Source: JAJPKK01 sp963747835 (GTDB lineage: Bacteria > Pseudomonadota > Alphaproteobacteria > Rhizobiales > Xanthobacteraceae). From it: a DNA stretch of 64,000 bases. The translations under genes were made by a program, and so were the position numbers. Each line of letters begins with the position of its first letter. Position 1 is the first letter of the stretch. The notes under the pieces are model-generated. The model saw nothing but the letters and a program-made list of their open reading frames with translations. It did no database searches and was not told the origin of the DNA. Of the stretch, positions 24,439 to 32,459 are shown piece after piece. The DNA is taken from contig CAVVGO010000007.1 of the NCBI GenBank assembly GCA_963747835.1, positions 620,001 through 684,000 on the forward strand, written 5' to 3'.

Positions 24439-24651
24439 ATGAGCAACATCGATCAAATCTCTTTCCCCGTTCGCACCGCGCATCAAGCAGTCGGCGCGAA
24501 GCCGCATCACATTCGCAAAGCCATCCGCGCTGGCGAGCTTGTGCCGCACGCCGTAGGTAGGTCGTCGGTGCTGCTTCGGTGCGATCTCGAAGATTGGATT
24601 CGCTCACGCCCCACAACGAAATCCTCAAAACCGGAGCAGTCCCATGGCTGA
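24439..24651 (+). CDS. Excisionase-like helix-turn-helix protein
   Basis: A 70-residue protein. The core AHQAVGAKPHHIRKAIRAGE followed by LVPHAVGRSSVLLRCDLEDWI is the MerR/AlpA/Xis-type (HTH_17) pattern: HTH, basic wing, then D-x-x-x-W-I at the end. Such small proteins act as excisionases or as activators of integrase genes in prophages and satellites (AlpA in P4-like elements). It is the first gene of the long plus-strand operon, and overlaps the next start by eight bases. Divergent from the repeat-protein pair. Confidence 0.7.
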   Translation: MSNIDQISFPVRTAHQAVGAKPHHIRKAIRAGELVPHAVGRSSVLLRCDLEDWIRSRPTTKSSKPEQSHG

Positions 24652-25237
24652 CAAGAAATTCCCCGGCGGACATTCGTTCGACGATTGGTCCGCGATCAAT
24701 CTGCACGCTCCCAACGTCGCCGCGCGCGCAGGCGTCATAGATGCGCCCGGCTGCATTGAGGATTTTATCAATCGGATGTGCCTCGAATGCGACGTCGTCC
24801 GCGGTGACGATGGTCTCAAGTTCATCGCGAAGGACAGCGGCAAGGAAATGCTTGAACACGTGTTGACGGATTTCCGCGCCAAGGCTCCGCACTTTTGGCA
24901 CCAGGAGGCGCCCCCCGATCTTGCCGAGCAAGCATTCCTGATGGGCAATCGGACCGCCGCCGGCAAATTGGTTCAAGCCATCGGCGTTGAGGCCGCTAAG
25001 GCGGAAGCAGCGAAGTGGGGAACCGATCTCTATTCAGGAAAACCCGGCAAGCGCCCAGGCGATGCTCCCACGGATTCCAAACCGAAACTGCGAAATAATC
25101 CTTGGCTCGCGGGCCAATTCAACATCTCCAAACAAGGTGAGCTTGTTCGCTCATTGGGCGCCGAGAAGGCCGCGGCCATCGCTCGCGCCGCCGGCTGCAA
25201 GCTCGGCGACACGAAGCCAAATCCAGCATTCAACTGA
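24644..25237 (+). CDS. Hypothetical protein of the element operon
   Basis: A 197-residue protein beginning MADKKFPGGHSFDDWSAINL. Soluble, mixed composition; the last third contains NPWLAGQFNISKQGELVRSL, followed by AEKAAAIARAAGC, which suggests a small helical, possibly DNA-associated end (a pattern seen near the C-terminus of some phage proteins). Family unknown. It overlaps the excisionase-like gene and precedes the next gene by ten bases with GGGGG upstream of that ATG. Confidence 0.6.
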   Translation: MADKKFPGGHSFDDWSAINLHAPNVAARAGVIDAPGCIEDFINRMCLECDVVRGDDGLKFIAKDSGKEMLEHVLTDFRAKAPHFWHQEAPPDLAEQAFLMGNRTAAGKLVQAIGVEAAKAEAAKWGTDLYSGKPGKRPGDAPTDSKPKLRNNPWLAGQFNISKQGELVRSLGAEKAAAIARAAGCKLGDTKPNPAFN

Positions 25238-25247
25238 GGGGGAAATC

Positions 25248-25739
25248 ATGAGCGATCTTGATCCGAAAGTCGCGAAGCTGCGCTACGGCGCATCGCACTC
25301 GTTACCGAGCCACGCCGGAGTCCATCCGGCAACGAAGGCCATCCCCGACGACAAGTTGACCGCCGGCGACAGGATGCACGCCGAGAACGTTCTCGCCAAT
25401 GGCACCAACGTCGCGCGCGGGTCCGGAACAGCCAGTAAGAGGTTCGTTGGGGAGGCACCAAAAATTCACGGCGGCTGCTACCACGTCACCGATGGAACGT
25501 TGATGCAGTCCGTTTCAAAAACGGAAGTTGCTCGCGCTCCCGATGCGTCTGGCGCCAGTCCGCTCGAACCGGACTACCGGCATGGTCTTTCCCCGAAGCA
25601 GCGCAACGTCCCGATCAAGCCGGGCATGCGGAGTCGCACGGACCCCGGCCTGACCAATGACCGTCATTTCGCGTTGGGCGCGGCCGTGCTCGGCGAAGCC
25701 GTGTTGAGCGGTTCAAGCCGTCTGCCACCGAGCAAGTAG
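25248..25739 (+). CDS. Hypothetical protein of the element operon
   Basis: A 163-residue protein starting MSDLDPKVAKLRYGASHSLP with GAGGGGGAAATC as ribosome site. It is rich in Gly, Pro, Ser and His, with few hydrophobic residues (GLSPKQRNVPIKPGMRSR, DPGLTNDRHF), so it is probably poorly structured. The end ALGAAVLGEAVLSGSSRLPP is the only hydrophobic stretch. No family recognised. Confidence 0.55.
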   Translation: MSDLDPKVAKLRYGASHSLPSHAGVHPATKAIPDDKLTAGDRMHAENVLANGTNVARGSGTASKRFVGEAPKIHGGCYHVTDGTLMQSVSKTEVARAPDASGASPLEPDYRHGLSPKQRNVPIKPGMRSRTDPGLTNDRHFALGAAVLGEAVLSGSSRLPPSK

Positions 25740-25750
25740 GGGAGAGTGCA

Positions 25751-25978
25751 ATGTCGGTCTGCAAATATCGGAACACAGGCTTTGAAGAGGCCCTCGCGAA
25801 CCGCGGCACGAAGCGAACCGTGCCGGGTCATGGCCCCATCGGGAAGCGCAAGGTCGTGTCGCGTCACGCGAACGCGCCGAGCGTCGGCGCTGACGGGACG
25901 TCATTCACAAACCCGGCTGCGAGGCCGAGTGCTGCAAATCAGGCGGCCATGTTCAACGCGAGCAAGGGCCGCATCTAA
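25751..25978 (+). CDS. Small basic hypothetical protein
   Basis: A 75-residue basic protein (MSVCKYRNTGFEEALANRG, PGHGPIGKRKVVSRHA) with a GGGGAGAG ribosome site. The composition, low in hydrophobic residues, resembles its two neighbours and suggests binding to nucleic acid or particle interior. Function unknown. Confidence 0.5.
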   Translation: MSVCKYRNTGFEEALANRGTKRTVPGHGPIGKRKVVSRHANAPSVGADGTSFTNPAARPSAANQAAMFNASKGRI

Positions 25979-25996
25979 CCACGGAAGGAATCTCAA

Positions 25997-26422
25997 ATGG
26001 CATATCAAGGCGTAACGCGGCCCGCAGCGGGCGACGCAAAGTCCATCACGTCGCCGACGCGCGCGACACCGGCACCGATTGGTGAGGTCCCGCCGCCCGG
26101 TGACCTCGGAAATCGAAACGACCCGAACCGTGGCGACGGATACGGCCGCAATGGCTTTGGAGGCGCAAGTTCGATCGCGCCCGGCACACAGATGAAAAGC
26201 GATTTTTCGGTGCAGCCGAAAGACGACGTCCTTGCCCGCGTGCAAGCGCAGGGATTGCGGCGGGATGACAACATCACCGGCAATGACCAGCTTCGCGACA
26301 TCGGTCGCGGCAACGTGCCGACCGCGTTCGGCCACCGCAATCCGAATGCTGCGCCGAACAAGGTCCCCGGATCGATTGACAAGAACGCGACGGAAAATCC
26401 CGTCCGTAAGCCCGGTGCGTAA
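25997..26422 (+). CDS. Hypothetical low-complexity protein
   Basis: A 141-residue protein rich in Gly, Pro, Asn and Arg (TPAPIGEVPPPGDLGNRND, GDGYGRNGFGGASSIAPG). Ribosome site GGAAGG precedes the ATG by about nine bases. It appears largely disordered, like the preceding genes, and its stop is followed closely by the next short gene. Unrecognised. Confidence 0.5.
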   Translation: MAYQGVTRPAAGDAKSITSPTRATPAPIGEVPPPGDLGNRNDPNRGDGYGRNGFGGASSIAPGTQMKSDFSVQPKDDVLARVQAQGLRRDDNITGNDQLRDIGRGNVPTAFGHRNPNAAPNKVPGSIDKNATENPVRKPGA

Positions 26423-26447
26423 CCGCTGGAAACGGTTCGGCGAGCCC

Positions 26448-26630
26448 ATGAAGTTCGCCAACCATCTCGCCGCTGATGAACGCCATCTGGAAGACTTGCG
26501 CCTCGCGCTGTTCATGAATCGTCACGTGGCGAAGGGGATGGAAATCGACTGGCCCGGCATCGTTCGCAAGACGAAACATTATCGGATGCCTTGGTCTGGC
26601 TTTGTAGAGGATGATGACAATGACGACTAG
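26448..26630 (+). CDS. Small hypothetical protein
   Basis: A 60-residue protein (MKFANHLAADERHLEDLRLA, then MPWSGFVEDDDNDD) with a helical N-terminal half and acidic tail. A GTG at 26415 in the same frame, overlapping the preceding stop, is a possible longer start. It overlaps the next gene by about twenty bases. Function unknown. Confidence 0.5.
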   Translation: MKFANHLAADERHLEDLRLALFMNRHVAKGMEIDWPGIVRKTKHYRMPWSGFVEDDDNDD

Positions 26631-26916
26631 CTCCAATGCCGCAACGGTCGATGTGTTCGATTCGAAAGGCAGAATTATTCTTGACGTTCCGCGGGAGGCG
26701 CTCGACGCCATGACGGCGGACCGCCGCAAGCGCCATGCTCGCTTGGTCGATTCCGCGCGCACTGCCGAGAAGGCGGAAGCAGACCTAACCGCCGCCAACG
26801 ATGCGGTTCGTGCAGCGGCCCGTGCGCACGTCGTCGCTCTCGAAACTCTCGACCGGGTACGGCCAAAGCAAACCTTCCATTCGCTTTGGAAGGAAACTTT
26901 CAAGGCGTCAGCGTGA
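26611..26916 (+). CDS. Hypothetical helical protein
   Basis: A 101-residue protein. After a short beta segment (ATVDVFDSKGRIILDVPREA), a long alanine-rich charged helix (KRHARLVDSARTAEKAEADL onward) is probably a coiled coil. The start is at 26611, with 26620 as an alternative. It sits four bases before the next gene. Function unknown. Confidence 0.55.
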   Translation: MMTMTTSSNAATVDVFDSKGRIILDVPREALDAMTADRRKRHARLVDSARTAEKAEADLTAANDAVRAAARAHVVALETLDRVRPKQTFHSLWKETFKASA

Positions 26917-26920
26917 TGTC

Positions 26921-27367
26921 ATGGGCTCCTACACTGTCGTTGCCGGCTCGGAAGATTTTGCAAAGATGGGCGTGCTGATCGCAGCGGCCCGTAAGCGCGG
27001 ATTTTACGTCGAGCAACGGAAGGAAGACGGCTACTTTTTGCGGACCTTCCGCGACAACAGCGATCCGACCTCGCGCTCGACCGTGATCTTCAATGCCGCG
27101 CCGTTCGATGAAGTTCTTGCGTATCTGGAAAAGCAGCCAATCGCGCGAGACATGCTTCGGGCAAATCCGATTCTGCCGGCTGAGGCGAAAGCGCGGGGAC
27201 TTTGCGCTGAGCGCGGCTTGACGCTCATGCGCGCATCGCACGCCGCGGATCAATTCAGCCTCTTGCGAGACGGCGGGTTGCTTGTGCGCAACGTGTCGCT
27301 CGACGAATGCATGAAGGTGATTTTGCGCTTTCCGCGAGATAAGGCAGCGTGGCAACAATTCGGTTAG
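26921..27367 (+). CDS. Hypothetical protein of the element operon
   Basis: A 148-residue globular protein: a small alpha/beta part (MGSYTVVAGSEDFAKMGVLI, GFYVEQRKEDGYFLRTFRD) then helices. The regular mix of hydrophobic and charged residues makes it a convincing coding region, but I do not recognise the family. The next gene follows only after a 274-base gap. Confidence 0.6.
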   Translation: MGSYTVVAGSEDFAKMGVLIAAARKRGFYVEQRKEDGYFLRTFRDNSDPTSRSTVIFNAAPFDEVLAYLEKQPIARDMLRANPILPAEAKARGLCAERGLTLMRASHAADQFSLLRDGGLLVRNVSLDECMKVILRFPRDKAAWQQFG

Positions 27368-27574
27368 GGGCGGTGTGCGGACCTGCTTACACGATCCCTT
27401 TGCGTAACCAACAGGCGTCGGCCGCGCAAAGGTGACGTATCGGAAACGAAAGCGGGGCGGACCCGGCCGTCGAGATGCGTACCGCGGCGAAAGCTTAAAT
27501 ATGCTGCGCATCAAGCCCGTCGCAAGACGGGCAACATTCGCGTCGGTTCATTTGGTCTTGACGACGCGCATCGA

Positions 27575-27622
27575 CTCGCGGTGACGGCAATCACCTTCAA
27601 CCGGTGCAGCCGTCACCGCGAG
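27575..27622. promoter_or_regulatory. 14-bp perfect inverted repeat in the operon gap
   Basis: CTCGCGGTGACGGC and GCCGTCACCGCGAG are perfectly complementary, with a 20-base loop. It lies about 20 bases before the start at 27642 and is not followed by a T-run. It could be an operator, an attenuator-like structure or a processing site dividing the operon. The rest of the 274-base gap shows no convincing gene. Confidence 0.5.
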
Positions 27623-27641
27623 AACGTCTTAGGAGAATGTG

Positions 27642-27839
27642 ATGGTCTTGGATTTCCTCGACGAAATTTTGCAGCCTGATTCCTGCGAGGAAATATCGGG
27701 ACCTCCGAAAAATATTTTGGCGGTCGGCCAGCCCTGTAAGACCTCTGACGAACTCACGGCACTCGCCCGCTTTGTCGAGGCCCATCGCATCATCGTTTCG
27801 TTCGTCGAGGAAGACGGTTCGGCTCAAACAGTGAGATAG
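27642..27839 (+). CDS. Small hypothetical protein
   Basis: A 65-residue acidic protein (MVLDFLDEILQPDSCEEISG, TALARFVEAHRIIVSFVEED). AGGAG precedes ATG 27642 by seven bases; a GTG one codon earlier is possible. It is followed nine bases later by the next gene, also with AGGAG. Function unknown. Confidence 0.55.
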   Translation: MVLDFLDEILQPDSCEEISGPPKNILAVGQPCKTSDELTALARFVEAHRIIVSFVEEDGSAQTVR

Positions 27840-27848
27840 GAGATTGCT

Positions 27849-28460
27849 ATGTCGAGATTTGAAATGCTTCGCAATGCTGTCGGCGTCCTTTCGGACGATG
27901 ATGACTCGCATTGGAATAAGGATGGCTCGCCAAGCGTCGCCGCCGTCGAGGGCATAAGCGGGTTCGATGACATCGGGAAGACCGAGCTTTCGAAGTTCGG
28001 TCGCATGCGTCGGCGCATCGCCACGGCCGAAGAACTTGAACGTGCCGCGGCGCCACGACCGGCGCCTAACACCAAGGTAGTCGAGAAGGCGGTGCGCGAT
28101 GTCGAGGCCGCCGCGCGAGCACTCGACGATGCCCGCGTTGCTCAGGTAGCCGCCGACCGTGCCGCTCGCGTCGCCCGCGCTGGTCTTGCCACCGCATTGA
28201 CCGAGTGGTCGGCCGCCCATCCGCCGATGTCGGACGCCGAGATGCGCCGCGAATTTATCCGCTCAAATCAGGTCCACTTACAGGCCATCAAAGACGGGAG
28301 CGTTCAAGCGGCACCCGGCCCAATTCCTGGTCCGTCGCAAGTTGACCGCGTAGCAACTTTTTCGGCCGGAGCCCGTAGAGGAAAATCGGCGGGGGGCGGG
28401 GAATCTTTTCGGAGGCAGGCCACAGTAGTACGCGGTCTTCGTCTTCCGAGTGCCCGATGA
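27849..28460 (+). CDS. Hypothetical coiled-coil protein
   Basis: A 203-residue protein. The N-terminal third is acidic (LSDDDDSHWNKDGSP), the middle is a long alanine/arginine-rich helix (DVEAAARALDDARVAQVAAD), and the C-terminal 50 residues are basic and glycine-rich. AGGAG precedes the start. ATGA overlap with the next gene. A structural or DNA-binding role is possible; no family recognised. Confidence 0.55.
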   Translation: MSRFEMLRNAVGVLSDDDDSHWNKDGSPSVAAVEGISGFDDIGKTELSKFGRMRRRIATAEELERAAAPRPAPNTKVVEKAVRDVEAAARALDDARVAQVAADRAARVARAGLATALTEWSAAHPPMSDAEMRREFIRSNQVHLQAIKDGSVQAAPGPIPGPSQVDRVATFSAGARRGKSAGGGESFRRQATVVRGLRLPSAR

Positions 28461-28723
28461 TCGCCATGACCGCCCCGAGGATGTCAGCCGGGAGGCTGCG
28501 CTTTCTTGTCGCTCGCGATGCCACGCGACGTCGGGAGCCGATCTTTCCTGAAAGCGGGTCACGACCGCGTTTTGAAATTGACGCTCCGCAGGCGCCCAGC
28601 AACGTCGTGCGGCTGCGCCCGCCGCCAAAGCTCCACAACTGCGGGCGGCCCCGGCCGACTCCCCAGCGGCCACGCCCCGCCGGAAATTTGGCAGGAGGAC
28701 CGACCGGAAGGGGAAGTCCCTGA
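28457..28723 (+). CDS. Small proline/arginine-rich hypothetical protein
   Basis: An 88-residue protein coupled to the preceding gene by ATGA overlap. It contains RFEIDAPQAPSNVVRLRPPP and ends in a proline/glycine/arginine-rich tail. Low-complexity composition makes the call uncertain; the overlap geometry is the main support. Confidence 0.4.
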   Translation: MIAMTAPRMSAGRLRFLVARDATRRREPIFPESGSRPRFEIDAPQAPSNVVRLRPPPKLHNCGRPRPTPQRPRPAGNLAGGPTGRGSP

Positions 28724-28884
28724 GATCGGCGAATTCGGTATCCGGGTAGTGATTTCGCTTACCGGATGCTGAAATAGCCTAAAGTGTAATAAAATCAAAT
28801 CGTTACGGCTAAGTGAAGCACCGGTTGAGGTTTGCACAAACGGCGATCATGGTCTGACCGCAGATCGGAAAACGGAGTTGGATC

Positions 28885-29247
28885 ATGCCAGCCACACCAC
28901 AAGACAAGCTGGCCCGGCGCACTGCCGAGCTAAAGGCCGTTCGTGCCCAGCGGGACGCGGCGCGCCGCGAGCTTGTCATTCTCAAACGCGATGAATCCAA
29001 GCGCCTGCGCATTGCCCGTGAGACCGCCCGCAGTGAAGGGTGGATCGCCGGCAGCCGGGCGAGCTTCGCAAAAATCTATCAAGTAACCGATGGCGCGCTG
29101 GCGCCCTACATCTCGCAATGCCTGATGGCGGTGAGGCGCGGTCCGAATATCACGGTGCCGCAATCCTTGCTCGACCGCGCCGCCGAACTCCAAGTCCGGC
29201 TCAAGCGCGCTTACAAGGGCTCTCCCGAAGGCGTGCCCCAGCGATAG
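28885..29247 (+). CDS. Hypothetical helical protein
   Basis: A 120-residue protein. The N-terminal half is a charged helix (RRTAELKAVRAQRDAARREL), probably a coiled coil, followed by a compact part (FAKIYQVTDGALAPYISQCL, SLLDRAAELQVRLKRAY). It has a plausible ribosome site (GGAGTTGG) before the ATG. The next gene starts eleven bases after its stop. Function unknown. Confidence 0.55.
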   Translation: MPATPQDKLARRTAELKAVRAQRDAARRELVILKRDESKRLRIARETARSEGWIAGSRASFAKIYQVTDGALAPYISQCLMAVRRGPNITVPQSLLDRAAELQVRLKRAYKGSPEGVPQR

Positions 29248-29257
29248 GTTTCCCACC

Positions 29258-29539
29258 ATGAATACGCGCAAGCTTAAGCCGCACGTCCGGCGCGATCTCG
29301 TCGAGCCGCTGGCGCTCTGCCACGCTCGCATAGAAGACGATCTTGAAAAATTCGGCGCCTTGGTGGCGCGCTTGTCGCCGGTGGATACGCGCGCGTGCCT
29401 GAGCTACCTGCGAAAAGCGAGTTGAGACATTCGTGACGCGGCCGTCAGCTTCGTCGCGGAGGTCGAGGCGAACGCCGAACGCATCACGTTCATGAAGACG
29501 CAAGACCGCAAACGCCGGAAGCTTGAACCTTGGGAATGA
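29258..29539 (+). pseudogene. Small gene split by an in-frame TGA
   Basis: From ATG 29258 the frame reads MNTRKLKPHVRRDLVEPLAL to CLSYLRKAS, then meets TGA at 29423-29425. The same frame stays open and protein-like afterwards (AAVSFVAEVEANAERITF to RRKLEPWE) and ends at a TGA that overlaps the primase ATG as ATGA, the usual coupling in this operon. The pattern suggests one 93-residue protein interrupted by a nonsense change, or readthrough. If the stop is respected the product is 55 residues. Family unknown. Confidence 0.5.
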
Positions 29540-32133
29540 GTGAGGCGCCCGCGATTGCCCGTCGCAAGGCGCCTCTAAAAGTTGGAACAATGGAGGTTCC
29601 GATGCCACCGAATCAGAGAACAGTATCTAGGTCAACCCTACCGATTGCGCTCGGCTATTTGTCGAAACATCCTGATCGCTTCATCTTTCCGTTGCGCGCT
29701 TCCGCAAAGTCGCCACCGCTGGTCGCCGATAATCTGGACAAGGCGACGAACGATGCGGACGTGATCCGCGCGTGGCATGCCAAGTGGCCCGATGCGAATT
29801 GGGGACTCGCGCTCGCCAAGTCCAACCTTCTCGTTGTGGACGTTGACATGAAGCCCGGCAAGAACGGCGCCGCGACGTTCGATGACCTCGACCTTCAATA
29901 TGGCTTCCCGGCGACGGAGATGGTCATATCGCCGTCCGGCGGACACCATCACTACTACCAGGGCAAGCACGTGTTCGGTCTCGGCAAGCACGGGTTCGGC
30001 CCCGATGTCGATAGTCCAAACTATGTCCTCATTCCCGGCTGCCGGATCACCATAAGCGGCAACGGCTCATATGTCGCCGCGACGTCGCCCCCAATCCAGC
30101 CGGCGCCCGCGTGGTTCTATGATGTCCTCAAGGCGGCGCGTGAGCATGAGGCAGTTGAACAGACCGGAGTGGCCGACCTCGACACGCCGGATAACATCGC
30201 ACGCGCCATCCACTACTTGCAGAACGACGCGAAGCCCTCCATTGAGGGCCGCAACGGTGAATCCCAAACGCTGCACACCGCGGGCGTCCTCAAGGATATC
30301 GGCATCAGCGAGCCGAAGGCCGTCGAGTTGATGGCGGAACACTACAACGTCCCTGGCACATGCGATCCGCTGTGGCTGGTTGGCGAAGGCGCCGACGCGG
30401 ATCGCCTCGACGTCAAGGTGCGCAATGCCTACGCGTACCTCGCCGGCAAAGCGCCGGGCGAGGACAGTGCAGTAGCGGACTTCGCCGACGATCCGCCGCC
30501 GCCTTTGTCAGACGTCGAGAAGCACGCCGACAAGGGGTTGCCCAAGGTCGAGGTCCGCGCCGGCCATCTCACCGAGGCCATGGCACAGGTGCAAAAGCAT
30601 CTTGCCGCGGAATCCAAAAAGCTCGGCAATGCGGTGCATGATCCGATCTTTCAACGCGACGGGCAGCTTGTGAGGCTCAACCGCAATCTGTTGCCGCCGG
30701 CCATCGTGCAGGATGATCGCTATCGCGAGAACAACGCCCTCACGATTGTCCCGGTCAAAGCCAAGTGGCTGGCGCGCCGGCTCGAACGCTCCATGCAATT
30801 TGTCGGGCCGTCTGCCGGCAACCCGGACAAAAAGAGCAAGAGCACCAAGCGCAAGCTGGTGCCCAAGAACGCTTCCGCTGAGTTGGTCGCGAGCCTGATA
30901 GAAGATGCGACGAACTGGAACCTCGCGGCGTTGTTCGCGACCGTTGAGGCGCCCACACTTCGCGCGGACGGCACGATTCTCGACGTTCCCGGCTACGACA
31001 AAGCGACCGGGTTGTTTTTCGATCCGGGTGAAGTGGTCTTTCCGAAGATCGAGTTGAAACCATCAAAAACGGACGGATGCGCCGCGATGGCGAAGATCGA
31101 TGCGCTGCTGTGCGACTTTCCGTTTAAGGACGACCCAGGCTATGACGGCGTGTCAAAGTCGGTGGCGTTGGCGATGATCCTCACCGGGCCGGTGCGACGG
31201 ACTCTCCCGATTGCGCCCGCGTTCGGGATCGACGCCGATGAGGTCGAGAGCGGCAAGACGTTGCTGGCGCAGCTTCCCGCTGTCATCACCACCGGCCGCC
31301 CGACTGGCGTGCATCCGTTCACGAACGATCCGGCGGAACAGCGCAAGGCGCTCGGTACCTTCCTGATCGAGGGGCGTCCGGTCTTGCTGTTCGACAACGT
31401 TGACTGCGTTATCGAGGGCGACGCGCTCGAAATGATGCTGACGGCAGAACAATTCGAGGATCGCCGGCTCGGCGCTCATGAGGGCTTCAATGCCCCGACG
31501 AACGTTGTGACCATCTTTACCGGGTGTCATCTTCGCATCGGCGGCGACTCGACCTCGCGGGTCCTGATGTCGCGGGTCGTGCCTAGTGAGCCGTTCAAGG
31601 ATCGAGCCGCCAAGTTCAAATATCAAAACCTGATCGAGCACGTCCAGGCGCATCGGCCGGAGTTGGTCTGCGCCGTACTGACGGCGCTCCGCGCATTCAT
31701 CTTGCACGGCCGCAAAGGCGGACAATTCCAAACCGACTTGCAGCGCACATCACGATTTGCCGAGTGGGAAAGTCTCATTGCCGGCGCGCTCCGCTGGTAC
31801 GGCTACCAGAATCCGGTCCGTGGCGGCGACGCCATCCGCAATGATGATCCCGTGAAGGAAGGGCAGCGGGAATTCGTCCGAGCCTGGGCGACGTGCTTCG
31901 GGGACCATCCCGTGACGGCGACCGAGATGCTTGCCGACACGCGGATATGCAAGGCGCTGGTCCGTGCTGGCGGCATCAAAGCTCACGACGTGACGCAGCG
32001 GAGCATGGGCGACTATGCGGACGGCCTTCGCGGGGTGCGCCTCGGTCTGCCGTACGATGTCGAGCGGTTGCCGACGCCGGGCCGCTGGGTTTCGAAGCGA
32101 TGGCAGCTTCGGATGCCTGACCCGACCGAGTAA
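29536..32133 (+). CDS. Bifunctional primase-polymerase with C-terminal helicase-like ATPase domain
   Basis: About 865 residues from ATG 29536 (ATGA overlap with the preceding frame). The N-terminal Prim-Pol domain (approximately residues 30-210) has the metal-binding acidic pair in LLVVDVDMKPGKNG and the catalytic histidine segment ISPSGGHHHYYQG. The C-terminal half (approximately 530-760) looks like a AAA+/SF3-type helicase: a Walker A-like DEVESGKTLLA (first glycine replaced), Walker B-like VLLFDNVDCV and FTGCHLRIGGDSTSR near a sensor/arginine finger. This is the replication initiator expected of phage satellites and integrative elements. The degenerate P-loop is odd and may reduce ATPase activity. 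Confidence 0.85.
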   Translation: MSEAPAIARRKAPLKVGTMEVPMPPNQRTVSRSTLPIALGYLSKHPDRFIFPLRASAKSPPLVADNLDKATNDADVIRAWHAKWPDANWGLALAKSNLLVVDVDMKPGKNGAATFDDLDLQYGFPATEMVISPSGGHHHYYQGKHVFGLGKHGFGPDVDSPNYVLIPGCRITISGNGSYVAATSPPIQPAPAWFYDVLKAAREHEAVEQTGVADLDTPDNIARAIHYLQNDAKPSIEGRNGESQTLHTAGVLKDIGISEPKAVELMAEHYNVPGTCDPLWLVGEGADADRLDVKVRNAYAYLAGKAPGEDSAVADFADDPPPPLSDVEKHADKGLPKVEVRAGHLTEAMAQVQKHLAAESKKLGNAVHDPIFQRDGQLVRLNRNLLPPAIVQDDRYRENNALTIVPVKAKWLARRLERSMQFVGPSAGNPDKKSKSTKRKLVPKNASAELVASLIEDATNWNLAALFATVEAPTLRADGTILDVPGYDKATGLFFDPGEVVFPKIELKPSKTDGCAAMAKIDALLCDFPFKDDPGYDGVSKSVALAMILTGPVRRTLPIAPAFGIDADEVESGKTLLAQLPAVITTGRPTGVHPFTNDPAEQRKALGTFLIEGRPVLLFDNVDCVIEGDALEMMLTAEQFEDRRLGAHEGFNAPTNVVTIFTGCHLRIGGDSTSRVLMSRVVPSEPFKDRAAKFKYQNLIEHVQAHRPELVCAVLTALRAFILHGRKGGQFQTDLQRTSRFAEWESLIAGALRWYGYQNPVRGGDAIRNDDPVKEGQREFVRAWATCFGDHPVTATEMLADTRICKALVRAGGIKAHDVTQRSMGDYADGLRGVRLGLPYDVERLPTPGRWVSKRWQLRMPDPTE

Positions 32134-32150
32134 TTTTTAGCATTGGGGCG

Positions 32151-32265
32151 ACCTGCAAAGTCTGCAAAGGCACCCCCTCTCATAGCCCCTACAGGGATAA
32201 TTAAAACCAGTTTAATTATTGTCAGCTTAGGGAGAGACCCCCCCTGGTTTGCAGACTTTGCAGGT
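32151..32265. repeat. Nested inverted repeats downstream of the primase, candidate origin or terminator
   Basis: A perfect 18-base inverted repeat flanks the region: ACCTGCAAAGTCTGCAAA at 32151 and TTTGCAGACTTTGCAGGT at 32248. Inside is a second dyad, ATAATTAAA, five bases, TTTAATTAT, at about 32196-32218. The arms contain two tandem CTGCAAAG units. No T-run follows, so it is not a standard terminator. Placement right behind a primase gene makes a replication origin a reasonable hypothesis. Confidence 0.6.
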
Positions 32266-32459
32266 GTGTGACGGTTAGGCCGCCGCGCGCTGAGAGGCCC
32301 TCAGATGGTCTCGAAATGCAGCGAATGTCCTGAATGTTGTGACACCGGTTGCGGAATGCAGCCAAAAACAGCCACATTCGAGCGATTTCGGGCCAATTCG
32401 GGCCGCGGTTCATCTCTTGTTAACCTTAATGGAATCCGGAAAATGTGAGGTATTTTGCC

